This document shows, piece after piece, positions 32,932 to 44,870 of a stretch of 64,000 nucleotides of DNA. The notes below the pieces were generated by a model. It made no database searches. It worked only from the letters and a program-made list of their open reading frames with translations, and was not told the origin of the DNA. The first letter of the stretch is position 1. Each line of letters begins with the position of its first letter. Made by a program: the position numbers and the translations under genes. Location: NCBI GenBank assembly GCA_015657535.1, contig JADHZB010001263.1, forward strand, positions 62,001-126,000, written 5' to 3'. Source of the DNA: Nephromyces sp. MM_2019 (taxonomy: Eukaryota > Apicomplexa > Aconoidasida > Nephromycida).

Positions 32932-35900
32932 TCACTCTGTGCAGGGGGGCTTTCTGAAACTGATATCTTTTAATTTCCAACAACCCACCCAACCATAGTT
33001 GACGAACTTGTCACCTACAGGGAAGTAATCAATGTGGATACGCAAGATAAGGTGTATACGAAGTTGCAAATATTTCATATATAGTGGGCAGCCTATTGCC
33101 CAGAATTACTTGGACTGGAGTAGATAGCTATAATTTACTGTTACTAATCACGTAATCCACATCGCACTATTCCCCTAAAGTGAAATCAGCAAAGAAAAGC
33201 CTCATCGGATCTGGGGTTTGTACATTCATTCCTCACCAGAGAAACCACGAATTAGTTCCGCCGCATAGAATAGTGATACTAGTACCGGATAGAGCAAAGG
33301 ATTGACATGTGTCATTTAGACTTTAGTGATTTACATTTGCGGAAGCCGTGCGCATGTAATGTACTGCTGCAGAGGGGAAATATGGCGAAAGCAATAAAGT
33401 TGGTACCAGCTATCATTCTCACTTTTATACCTATGTATACCTTAATACTGCTTGCTCCTTGCAAAAAATCGTACCTGAGAGGAGCAGCAGCTGCCCAGAA
33501 GTTCCAAGGGCCCACATCGTATTATTCATATCAAATTCTAGTGTGGTGATCCTCGTAGCCATGGGTATCTCCTGCATGAAGTTAGCGCAAAACATTATGT
33601 AGCCACAAGGGTATGAACAGCGTCCTTGTAGTGACAATTGTAAGCGCGCATAGATTGAGCTAGCTGGCGAATCTGTGATTAGAGCTAAGAACCATGCATT
33701 GGCTACTCCAAGCTTGAGGCGATATATACTGGTAGATATTTCTACTCACCTTATAATCCCAGCATTTATCTTTTGAATCCCATACCGCCACTTCGGACGC
33801 ACTGTTAATGGCCCAAAAATTGAAGTTTCGATCGAACTGTGAGCATAAGGATTTAAGTTGGTTTCGTCCAGCAGTATAACATCGCGTCAATTAGCGTGAT
33901 ATTACTTGCAAATATCTAACGATTTAATAAACAGATACGGAATGGCTATAGCATGACTACTAGGTGCTCACTCATTTCAAAGAGTACTGGGTGGCGATAC
34001 GAGGGACTGCCCAAACTTTTAAATGGAAAGTGCATTGTAGCGATAATGACAATGAGGCATACGCGAAGATAGTGGTAGTTGGTGCTAGTATGTTTTGGAC
34101 GATTGGCTACGAAAATCCATGCTAATTTATTGTACGCATCTATCCATGAGGCTTAATGGAAGGAAATAGCCTTGAGGAAGTACTCATAATCGTAATCTTG
34201 GGGGCATCATTACTAGTCCTAATAAAATAAGCTTTATTTGTTACCGCAATAGTGACTATTTTATGAAATCCACTTGGGTCTACGAACTCCCAGTTGAATC
34301 CATTCCATTTTAGTATTTCACCCTGAAAGCAGTTCGGAGAATTTTTTATTCCAAATGATATATCATTGCTAAATGCTTCTCAATTTTTCTCAGTGCAGCA
34401 CCGAGATATGCTCTGAGAAGCTGCTTGTTGCTTCGTAATACAATGAAGGGGTGTCCATACCTTTCAACTCACCATTCTATTAACCCCCCAAAGGGTATTG
34501 TTTGCATCAAAGGCTATATCTAGTAATTCTTGATTTCCAAGAAAGCCGTAATTTTTATATCCGTGCTTCATAAGCTTTCCAACTTCCAATTGCTCGTTAA
34601 TGCACCACAGTCGACCTTCCTGCCGTTAAAAAGTAAAAAATGACATATGCACTAATAATGAAGTATATAAATCTCCTTCTAGCATCAGTGCTTCACTGTT
34701 AAGTAGGATTACGATAAATGGTAGCGTAGTGAATAGAGGTTTTGACACTTTTTCGCCTTGTAATTGTACAGATCATATAAAATATAAAGAGTAATCCAAC
34801 TGCAGGGCAATGCTTTGCCTGGAAGCATCCAAGAGCACTATACAAATTGGGCTGTTGAGTAACCATGCACTTTGAGATAAAAATGCGACTAAAGTGCATT
34901 ATTTAGCTCTACTCCCAAAGCTATGCTCGTGGCTATTTTAGAGTAATCATTATAGAATTATAAGTCCATATTTTTACCTACGTCTGAAGACAATGATTAA
35001 ATAATTTTTCTGGGAAAATTGCAACTATGCGGTCATTTCTATTTGGAAGTTTCAGCAGGGCACATACAAAGAATTCGATAACCGCTTACTATTGGAGCAA
35101 AACTTCTTTTGGGCCTAAAGGATGTACTGCTACAAAATTTTACCACTAACTCACGAAGAACTATATGGTGTTACTTAATGTCTCTATGAATTGCTGCTTC
35201 TTTAAGTTGTAAAGTTAAATGGTGCAGTAATTTAAAAGATTCAAAGATGAGTATCGCAACTCCTGATATATCTACATTACCTCTCCTATTTCTCAAAAAA
35301 AAATTCAGACATGCGGTAAGCCGCATCTATAATGTGACGTCAAGTAGGAAAAACCTGATGATGGCCTATTCTCAAATCTAAAGCTCAAAAACCTTTTTAG
35401 AATGGAGAAAAGGTGGCTCGAACAGGAATGAGTCCGATTCATTGTAGCAACATAATAATGATGCACAGAATAAAAGCTCCATATTCAACGTGATGCACTT
35501 CCTATTTTAAAAAGGAAAACTACCATGTCGTGGCACAGCTTGACGAAGAACAGGTTGGCAACTATGCGTCCCTTCCACTGGTAGCCAGTCCAGGTACCTA
35601 ATCTTCCCAAGTCAGATAGTACTACAAGTCGCTGGAATGTCTGCAAAGCAAAAGCAAGGAAAAAAATTTTTTTATGAAGCCCTACTTCAAATTGCTCATT
35701 GTCGCACCTTTTAACTTTCTCGAAAACTTCCATAACAAGTTTTTATCAAGCTAGCTTGCGTCGTTGAAATATTAGAGCTTAAAGTTGTTTAATCTGGGCA
35801 AAAAGATAACTGTTCACGAAACTGACCTGAAGTCCAAAGGAAGTTATTTCTTCAACAAATTCTTTTTCATTTGACTCTTCAGCTATGGGGCGACGCTGAT

Positions 35901-37250
35901 CGTAAAGCATACTTTGTTATCAGCCATATATGATCAGATATACATACACCATGCCATATGAGCCTAAATATCCTAGAATAAAACTGAATTAATTCAGTGT
36001 TATCAAGTGGGTAAACCCCTTTTATACAAAATGTTTTTTCGTCTCAACGCTAGTTTTTGGTATATTTTAATTAGTTCCATGCACCTTTCTAAAGAGATGC
36101 CATAACTATTCGAGGATGCTTTTTTTTATTTCATAACTGGGAAGCTGCGCATTTTGTACCTATTCGCAGCACAAGCAAATTCGAAGGCTCACACTTGTTA
36201 CTATCAAAACTTAACACAAAAATTATATAAAGAACAAGATTGTGTATTATTTTAAAATTTGAGTTCAAGTGCTGAGCAGGAGCAGCTTTTATTTTTATAA
36301 AAAGTATGATTACGCATACGTGAGAGTCATAGTACGTAGGAATCGAAAGCTCTAATGCGTACGAACAACTTCATCTGAATGCCACATTGCGAAGTTTTAC
36401 TAGCACCTACGTTTCGAAAGGACTTTTTTCCAGCTCTTTGTAGCATATTAGGGGAATCCCCTTGAGGACGGGAGGGTGCCGCCGACACTGGAGTAGGTAA
36501 CAGCACAAATTTTCAGATGCATGACCTTTATCTCGCCTTTTAAACACCAATAGCGGAATATTTTATGATTTGACCTTTTGCATTGTAAGGCAGCGAATGT
36601 CTCATGGGCAACAGCTTGCTCCAGAATTCTTTTCGCTATAACCATATAAGTTCCACCCCCTTCATTTACGCAATTATTTGTATGTGCTTACCTTGCCCGT
36701 CATTACTCCCTACCACCCGAGTTCCTTCATAAGATTTGCGAACACTACCACGAGTGGACCCATCTTCTACATCATACTGTGAGTGCGCAGTGTTCGTGAA
36801 ACTTTGGTCTTCCTTAAAATTAATGAGGCTTTCCTGGGTGCCTGACCGCCTACGGATTCCCGCTGGAAATATGCCATGATTCGCCTGCCTCAACGTGGAG
36901 CGAGGTACGGTGTATCCATCAATGCTATTGTTTCGAAGGTCATTCGGCGCACTGGAATCCATAGGCAGTTGCCCTTCATTTTGTAGTTGATTGTCCAACC
37001 TTTCCCTTTCAGAGATAATATTCCTACCGCCATATTCCCCTATATACGTTGGCAACGCGCTATATCGATTTTGGTATGGATGTGGAGCTCGCCGATAGGC
37101 CATATAATTATTTCCGGGCGGAAAAATGTTTCTTTGATATATCGCAGAGTCTCCATGCTTCGATTGATGGTTTGGGGTTCGATGGTATGCATATCCATGC
37201 TGAAAGCCCATCAAAGGCACAACACTGCCTTTTTCATTATACTCAGCCAT
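32932..37250 (-). CDS. Tectonin-type beta-propeller protein with a long disordered N-terminus
   Basis: Nine exons (37250-36692, 36635-36526, 35895-35827, 35640-35524, 34619-34473, 34322-34245, 33836-33750, 33571-33475, 33014-32932) give 448 residues, ATG to TGA, with every junction GT-AG and in phase. Residues 1-190 are polar and probably unstructured, rich in Gly, Asn, Arg and Tyr. From about 247 the protein is made of propeller blades: VVLSDLGRLGTWTGYQWKG, then IAFDANNTLWGVN, GEILKWNGFNWEFVD, FDRNFNFWAINSASEVAVW and LEFDMNNTMWALGTSGQLLL. The repeating pattern (FD-x-N-x-T-x-W-x-N, then a G-x-I-x-x-W-x-G-x-x-W turn) is that of tectonin repeats, as in lectin-like tectonins and the TECPR proteins. 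Such propellers bind sugars, lipids or proteins. Exons 4-8 begin and end close to blade boundaries. No signal peptide or membrane segment is visible. The 904-nt intron between 35524 and 34619 could hide one more blade exon. Binding partner unknown. Confidence 0.85.
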
Positions 37251-40177
37251 CGATGTCTGCGCAAAATAAAAAATATGAGTTTGAAGCCTTGTGACTGCAT
37301 TTGAATTACCTGTGTGCTTCTTTCATGTGTATCCCCAAGTTTCGAATTCACGAAACATGTGACTTATGGTATATGTTAGTTTTATGCAAACTCTTGATCA
37401 TCGGAAATACATGCAGTCAGCTTCGCCACCTAACTGCTGCAGATAATTTGTTGCTATTGAATATCTGGGACTATAATGGTAGCATAACCATAGAGCCTTA
37501 CGCAGCCTGTGCTCTATTTATGAATGGTGGCAAGTTCCAACGCTTCATGATCCTTTAAAGTTGCACGAGCTAATGCTCAGCCAATCCTAATAATGACTTA
37601 TACACTAGCATCGTTTTTTGAGTATTGAAGTCCTGATTTTAAGGGTTTTGTACAATAATTCTTTCATTATACTGTAGGGGTAGTATATATGAATATCCTT
37701 GAAGTTTTACTAACTTGAATGCTTGGTAAAACCAATTAATAACTACTGCTTGGTACTACACAGGTTTTTAACTCTAAAAATAACATTAGGATGCTGTCCC
37801 CCCTTTTAATTCTATGTATGTGTGAGAGGTTAGTACCTCATCATGTACAGGATGTGTTTCTAAAAATGTCGAGTGTCGGCAATTTTGGAATACTTGAACC
37901 AGCCAGCAATACTAGGTCATAAATGAAATTCTGTAAATTTTGGTTCCCATAACTTGTAACGAATCTGCTATTGACCTTGACTATAGATATAATACACGCG
38001 ATATCACAAGGTATTTTGTGAAATGTGGGGGGCATTTTTAACTGGCCACATTTAGTATTCATATAGTTATCTTCCATTGCACTTTTTTAAATTTCAGGGT
38101 TCTATTCTAAGTGTCTACTAATTTTAGCGGCAAAACCGTAAATATTAACTAAACCTGAATATAATTATTTATTTATGTTTTCCGAGGTACCATAGACTGC
38201 ATCCATACTGTAGGATTATATTATCAGAAGTACTTAACAACGCTGGTAATTTGTTAGAAAACCGTTTACGCCCTATAATAGTTTTATGCTTAATGATCTA
38301 AAAGAAGGTTATTTTGTTTCTAAATCTCATATTTTGGCTCACAATTTAATATTAAATAGAAGTAGAGGTAGCAAATATACAATCTTTTCTCTCAAAAGAG
38401 TTATTACCGACTAGAAATAAAGCTAGAATAGCATGAATTTATGCAATATATTTCAAGAAAGGTACCGCAAGAGTTGCAAGCCTTAATTTTGATGAGGAAG
38501 CAACTTGGAGCCTCTTCAATGCAAAAAAGCCGCATTAAATGAATTGTGTATTAAATGCGATATTTGAATTGACTAGAGATTTAGATTTTATTTGGCCACA
38601 ATATATTATATCAGTACCATGCTTTGACTAGATTAAGTAAAGTGCACTCACTACTAAGAACGAACTCTACCGTAGGCCTTGCATTACCCTGGCTCAATCA
38701 CATTTGTGAACTTTACTGTATACAATAAACTTTATTGGATGCCCCCAAAACCATTAGTTTCAATGAAATTATGTAATTAGGTTTCACACTACTTAAAGCA
38801 TGCTTTTCCAGTTACCGTTGTTTGCCTGTTAAGCTGTGGGTATCCTTACATCCAGAAGTAGTGCTGGAAAAGAATCACTCCAACAGCAAGCTCCTAGTTT
38901 TTTCCTGGTAAGCTTATCTTCAGATATGACATGGAGTAACTTTCAAACGAATCGCTTTTGTCGCTTTGAAGCAAGTGTGTACATGGGAACACTAATAATA
39001 CGAATAAATTCGCGCTATTCACTTGTGATGAGGTTGTGCTTCCTGGAAACACGTTCTACCCCAATGGGTACCAGGAAAGCACTAGTATTGCAAAGGAACC
39101 TTTACATACATACGAAATGAGTTGATCAAACTACATTATAAGAATAATTTTATGGTAATGGTTCCTGATAGACTTATATACAAAGTAATAGTCTTTCCTA
39201 CTTGATGAAGAAATGTGTATTATTTGACTGAAATGTTGGCTTTAAGTCATGAGGAATAAATATCCTAAAGGTTAAAACGTTATACTCCGGGCGGCTACGT
39301 GGCACCTTAAAGTATAAACCGGAGAGCATTATCTTTCTGGGACCTCAAGCACTACATGGCTTAAATATTCTAACGATCCGGAGGTCCACGCTTACTCCGA
39401 AAGTTAACTTTACAGATGATATCTTCAAAAATTGAATAAAAATTTACTTATCAGCGTATTCGTTATTAAAGAATCATTCTACCACAAGGGATGTAGACCT
39501 AGGGTGTACGAACTGGAAAAATGCCAATAATTATGCAAGGACTTCGCGAAAATTGATAGTGAAACAGTATTTTCATAGCCGTTAACTGCCAGGACTTGGT
39601 GAGGTAGTGTGTAGCTTTGTTGGGACGAAGCTAAACGTAACATAGCTCGTCGCATTAGGTGAGCCGCATTTAGAAAGGATGCTAATGGCAAATGATTTAT
39701 CCCTATCCGCGGATTTGGGCTAATAGTAGTGGTGGCAGGTTGAAAGCCAGGCGCATAGGCCTGAAAGGAACTCTAATCGAATTTGAGATTACTTGGCTTT
39801 TATAAGCTTAAGCCGACGTTTTACTCCAGCTGGACGAGCCATCGTGCGCAGCAGGCTAGTAAATTTTCTGTACCCATAGGCTAGTGACCCACTCATTGAG
39901 AAGTGTGCTTCACACGGGGTAAAAATGCAACGCGAGCGCTAAATATTGGCTATCCACTGGACAAAGGGAGGAATAGCACAGCCTCCGGAAAAAACGTGGG
40001 GTTATGTATATAGCAGACTCTAGTATGAACAAAGCGATCTGGCTTAAAAATGTTTATATCAGCAGCTAAGGTACTTTATTTGCGCTAACTAATAAATACC
40101 TTTGCTAAAGTGCATAAAGTGTTTCAAGTATTATGCAGCGATAATATATATGATTGGCATACCACAGATGAACGATG
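37251..40177. other. Upstream flank of the tectonin-type gene; one candidate exon
   Basis: The open frame 37301-37558 (plus, 85 codons, Leu/Cys-rich) has no splice context and I do not call it. A minus-strand open stretch 39055-38894 is described separately. A 16-nt motif tgtaggggtagtatat at 37673-37688 recurs at 43433-43448. The rest shows nothing recognisable. Confidence 0.35.
38894..39055 (-). CDS. Candidate terminal exon, unknown
   Basis: On the minus strand a GTAG acceptor is followed by 53 open codons to a TAG. They read NVFPGSTTSSQVNSANLFVL, then SDKSDSFESYSMSYLKISLP. The serine-rich, non-random composition is in contrast to the stretches around it. The opposite strand (38836-39120 plus) is also open from an ATG and is the main alternative. 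No upstream exon could be joined. Confidence 0.25.
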   Translation of the reverse strand, partial: NVFPGSTTSSQVNSANLFVLLVFPCTHLLQSDKSDSFESYSMSYLKISLPGKN

Positions 40178-40409
40178 CTATCTGGATATTTCAATTTTCC
40201 TTCGCGCTGCTTTTTTGAGCAAGATAACAGCGCGAAACTTATTAGGCATACTATTATCGTCCTCCAAAAGTCTTTTATATGATGCGAAGAGACGAAGTTA
40301 TCTGATAATTAATAAGGTCTGGACACTTATACTGTTATTGCGCTTACCTTTGAATATCCGCAGCATCAAAGTATCTATAATGAATAGCACGACATGCAGA
40401 CGCCGACAT
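40178..40409 (-). CDS. Possible 51-residue basic protein
   Basis: Two exons, 40409-40348 and 40271-40178, joined by a consensus AAG/GTAAGC donor and a TATAAAAG acceptor, give 51 residues from ATG to TAG: MSASACRAIHYRYFDAADIQ, then LLEDDNSMPNKFRAVILLKK and a basic tail (ARRKIEISR). The 76-nt intron is acceptable. No domain is recognised. The competing plus-strand frame 40110-40478 (122 codons) covers the same DNA. The clean start, donor and short basic C-terminus favour the minus model, but it may be only the beginning of a longer gene. Confidence 0.35.
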
Positions 40410-40912
40410 CTTAAATATACGCTAAAGTATAAAAGTCGTAATGTAGCCTGGCCTAACATCTGCAGAATATATTTCTAAGCCTGAAATAAATAGTCCAAGC
40501 TTAACCCGTGAAATATGCGCATGTAAACTTTGCTTGTAATTTGTTAAAATTGTAGCACCTGAGATATGTATCCATTCTTTAGTTAGCTCAGCAAAATAAG
40601 CTGTAAGTAGAATTCATTTTTTGAAAGATGTAATCCATAAAGTCACAGTCGAACTAGCCCGCGTGAAGTAATACTTTTATCTCATCTTCAGAAACGTATT
40701 ACGCGATGCTTCTGCTATGATGGCATTTCAAATTTCTCAACGTGTATCGTAGCGTTTCCTTATTTGTACACAGTGCCAGTGTTGCTTTGCATATCCTCGT
40801 AGACATGCTACAGCTTTCTGATTTCTTTCTTTTACACTGAAAAACTTATGACATTAATTTTGCGATTTAAGTACACACCTTGCATCACTCAAGGTGGTAT
40901 CCCGAGTAAAAA

Positions 40913-41470
40913 TTATAATCGGCTTCTGGAAGGGAAGCAAGTGATAGGAATGGCAGTAGCATCTTCTCGTGATGTAAATTTCATAAAAAAGTATATCCTC
41001 AATATATCAGCAACTTGGGTATTGCAAAATAGGTCAATCATGGACTTCAATTTTTGTGAGTGGATATCAACTGAAGGTAGCTGCTTGCTTGAATTCAAGG
41101 GTGTATTTTTTGTAACCCTTTCTCGAAGTATGTCTGTACTACAACGGCTACAGCATTACCTTCATTAAGGCTACCCCGCAGCTCCAGCTCGATTCTACCA
41201 GAGCTACGTGATTTTTTCCATCAACCTAAATGCTCCAGTGAGTTTTGAAATTTAACATCTCCCTGCGATACCGTGAAAAATGCTTTCATCCCTAAAAAAC
41301 CTATGCCCTGTGTGCTGATCACTTTGATGTGTTGAGCATAATACAAGGTGCCAGGAGGAACGAGAATCCACTTAATCGCTTGCTTTGCTGAGCCAGCTTT
41401 ATAGTAATAAAAGTTCACAAATGCAACTGATAATTTTAAGAACTTGAAGGATGTATCCGGCGTGGACAAA
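40913..41470 (-). CDS. Candidate exons of an unknown protein
   Basis: An 82-codon minus exon, 41470-41226, has a TTTCCAG acceptor and reads STPDTSFKFLKLSVAFVNFY, then AIKWILVPPGTLYYAQHIKV, ending near SLEHL. A second segment, preceded by SGRIELELRGSLNE and a GTAATG donor, resumes at 41070 with DIHSQKLKSMIDLFCNTQVA and ends at a TAA (40913). The link from SLEHL to SGRIEL is one base out of phase, so either a small exon is missing or these belong to different genes. Beta-rich first half; no family recognised. The plus-strand frame 40848-41168 overlaps the second segment and is a weaker alternative. Confidence 0.35.
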
Positions 41471-42334
41471 CTGGAAATAATGAATTTTTCGTCTAAACTT
41501 TTTGTGCTCTTGGCGAAAAATCTTTTAGGTGCATTTTGAAATCGTTATTACTATGAATAGCATGCAATACAGCTGGAAAACCTACCTTGAGATTTGAAGT
41601 TCACTTTTTATGATAAATGCAAGTAATAATCGAGCGGTAAGATGTTCGTGGGGATGGAGAAGCAGGTGCTGAGCAACCTAAAATAAGAGCATCGAAAGAA
41701 CATGAAATGAAATGCCGTTTCTAATTGCCCTTTGCTAAGGGGGAGGAAAACTTTTTTCCTATAGTTTAGAAAGGGCTTTCGCAGACAGGTCTGAATTGCC
41801 TATAAATATTACAAATGAACGTCACAGCGCATTCCCACTGTGATAAAAGTACGACTAGGCTTTCTGTCCTAGCTGTACTCTGCCTGAAACTAACTTTTGG
41901 AATGCAGATGATGATCACGAAACCGCATAAACTTGCAAAATAGTCGTGAAGAATAATCAATCTTTCTCTAATATATGCCTTTGCTAGGTGCATGTAGGAA
42001 TAATAACTAAGCGGTCCCACCTATATAAAGCGAATAAAGCTGGTTCAATAAATATTTTCACAAAGTCCACCGTAGTAATCTTGTTCATAAATGAAAGGTA
42101 TGGAATTTACTGAGTTACATACCACCACGTGGAGACCTAGACAAAACGTTGTCAATGGCGCTGCCAACTTGTTATAGAGCTACACTATTTCGGTTCTACA
42201 TACTGCCTAACCCTAGTCGTGGTGCTCCTAATCAACTGCCACGAATCTATGTTTTTCGATGGACCCTAACGGTGTATCCCATTGATAAGGCCTACGTACA
42301 GTACCCATCCTCAATTCCTAGATTTGGGCTTCTT

Positions 42335-42970
42335 TTATGTTTGCATAGCTCGCAGAGCTTGGATATTTATAACAATGATGCAATTGCTATTATTGTCTGG
42401 CTTAACATCTTTGGATGTGAGGATCATGAAGTAGCCGGTGGTGATAGCCTGGTAAATCCCTGCACAGGTGCTGCGCCGTAGCGCATTCAGTGTTGAGATC
42501 TTGGAAAACTGAACTATAAAGGGGATAGAAGGCCCTTTGCAAGCTAAAACTGCAGAAACTCGAAGAGTTTCATTGAAGCTAAAGGCTACTAATCGCTTTG
42601 TTTGAGCATTCTTAGTAGAAGGTAAATTCTCCTGTTCTGTATAACAAGATACGACTATTGTAGAATGCAAATTTTCTCAATCAAACCTGCAATCATGGAG
42701 CCGCAAGAATCTAATCTAATGGGATCCCCTAGATAAAAAGGCATTTTGCTTGAGAATAAAGCAAGCTAATCTTATTGGTACTGGCTAGTCTCTTGTTTGC
42801 TGAAGTATCTGCTTGCACAGGAGTTTTAGAAGAGATCTGCGTTTGAAATTTCCTCTTGCTTGGCTAAGCTGAAAATCCGCTTTCAAGGGTCCTAGGGGTT
42901 GGTGGCATCTGCCAGTTTTTTTTGGAAGGAATCCTTGTTTTGTTTTTGGCCAAGCTTTATTATAATCCAT
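42335..42970 (-). CDS. Hypothetical protein of about 177 residues, perhaps the start of a larger gene
   Basis: Three exons, 42970-42819, 42748-42687 and 42654-42335, run in phase from an ATG to a TAA. The N-terminus is basic (MDYNKAWPKTKQGFLPKKTG ... GNFKRRSLLKLL). The middle reads MPFYLGDPIRLDSCGSMIAV and the end YQAITTGYFMILTSKD followed by NCIIVINIQALRAMQT. The last stretch has the feel of a beta-propeller blade ending in a strand like IIVINI, but no WD or PROPPIN signature is present. The second intron is only 32 nt. The third exon may be cut at GTTAAG and continue into exons below, for example those at 41226-41470. The plus-strand frame 42149-42481 overlaps the last exon and is less convincing. 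Confidence 0.45.
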
Positions 42971-44870
42971 ATTGGCATTTTTATAATTGCCTTAGCATGA
43001 ACTCAAAATCTTCAGCCAATATAGCATTTTGCTAGCCTGCTAAAACATGCTTCCTCTAGTGATACGAACTTACCCGAACTGTCTACTTTGAGAGTTGCTT
43101 CGTAGGGTGAAGTTTGCAATCTTCTATGCTTATGCACACTAGCTGAATATAATATTATTTAATGCCGGTGAATGCCTGCGCTCATAGATTTTCGTTTGCA
43201 AGGTCTTCGTATTTAACACCTGTTTGTGACTTTCTGGCTGTACTTTTTTCGTATGTCTAAGCTCCTGATTCACAGTTTAAAAATTCGATTAACTTATTTT
43301 TGCCGTGCTATGTCTCTGATTTTCGTAGCTTGGACACTTTCTGCGAAGCTTCTTTAGTAAGCTGCATCTTTTACTTGATGCTAGTACTTATTATGATAAA
43401 CTCCGCATTTTTTTCAAAAGAGTTAGCTTTATTGTAGGGGTAGTATATGCATATCCGAGCCTAAATTTTATGACAATTAGCTTGAGTTTTGGAAGATACT
43501 ATCTTGCTATTCCGTTAGGTTTATGGATCATTTTGTTTGCTGTTTTTTTATAGGGTTTAATCTAGATGCAGCATATAGCAAGTTCATTTGTATAGTCGGT
43601 TTTTTTAGAATATTTGTGCGCCAAAATACCTGGAATCTTCCTGATATTATTAAAAATAAAAGGCGTTTTGATTACTAGAGGTTGGAGACTAACTTGCAAC
43701 TGATTTAAAGCTAGAAAATTAGCTCTTACTGAAAGGTTGGATGATGAAAGTTCATGTTTGCAACTAGAATAAAGTGAGTTACTCGGTTAGTTACTGCTTA
43801 AAAAAATCTTAACAAACTGAGGACCTCAAGAACCAATTTTGAACCAGACAATACTTTTTTTATTCTCAAGAGCATTCATTTTTGAATGAACTGTTTCGAA
43901 AAATATTTAATGCTTTATAATAGCTTTGCAAAGCTTTTTCATAGAATAAAGTCCTTTTCCTCTTGAGAAAAATGTGCAATTGCCTGGCATATTTACAGAG
44001 AGGATTAAAGTCCTGGCGGAAATGGCGTCAGTTTTATAAGATTCTTGTGGTGATGAGAAAGAATTTATGATTCTTAGAATAGTCATTCTTCTGAGCGAGG
44101 TAACGTCTAAAGACAGCTTTAATAATTTCTGTAGAGGAACTTTTTTTTTTTATTGATTTTTCAAGAGTTATAAGTTTCTTGAGTTACATGTAATTTATCT
44201 CCTAGTTTGTACTTCAGGTTAAACTTGGCTAGATATATGTTTTTAGATTGGTAGTCTTTAGTTTTCTTTAGCTGGATGTGCCACTGTTGAGATATTTTTA
44301 ATGTTTTTTCAGACTTTCTGGTATTTTTGGAGCTTTTTTTGTTATTCTTTCACCCATTGTAGATAATAGAGTTTCGCCAAGGCTTTTTCTTAGTGTTATT
44401 ATGTGTTGCATGTTTTTTGCTCGGCCCTATGAAAACACGGCGCCACTTTAACAAATTTGTTTGTTTATTATTTTTGAAGTTGTAGAAATAGTATATTTGC
44501 ACAACTTTTGTATATTTTAAGCGGTAGAATTTTGCCAAATAATAAAGAGGTGTTTGCTGGATATCGTTAGACAGTGCAAGTTAACTTGAAATAATAATTT
44601 CTAAAAAATGTATGCATGTTAACTACCAAGTTCGAAATGTTCTACTCAGGGAAATCACAGCCCTTTATCCTAAAAATATAGGAAAAATTTCGCGGCATAA
44701 TGCTTCTGTGCACCATATACATCCTCCACTACTGCATGCCATGCTGCGATTTTTTGCTATTTCTTTGTATAGTTTTTTGCTTGAGTATCTTAGAAACCCT
44801 CACGTTTTTCTTTCTCCTACTTTACAGCTTGTACCTGAAAATTTATCGAATATCGGGATCCCTAGCATAT
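42971..44870. other. Divergent flank between a minus-strand gene and the WDR55-type gene
   Basis: Short frames only. From about 43.1 kb the top strand turns T-rich, like the introns of the plus-strand gene that follows. A TTTACAG acceptor just upstream of the ATG at 44871, with an in-frame open stretch before it, suggests that a non-coding 5' exon lies in this tract. The 16-nt motif tgtaggggtagtatat is at 43433-43448. Confidence 0.4.

Noticed and set aside
36987..37304. Plus-strand open frames over the first exon of the tectonin-type gene
   Set aside because: The minus-strand exon is longer, has a clear ATG and donor, and joins eight further exons in phase.
44700..44870. In-frame upstream extension of the WDR55-type first exon, strongly hydrophobic
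   Set aside because: It contains a TTTACAG acceptor and T-rich intron-like sequence; WDR55 proteins have no N-terminal membrane segment.
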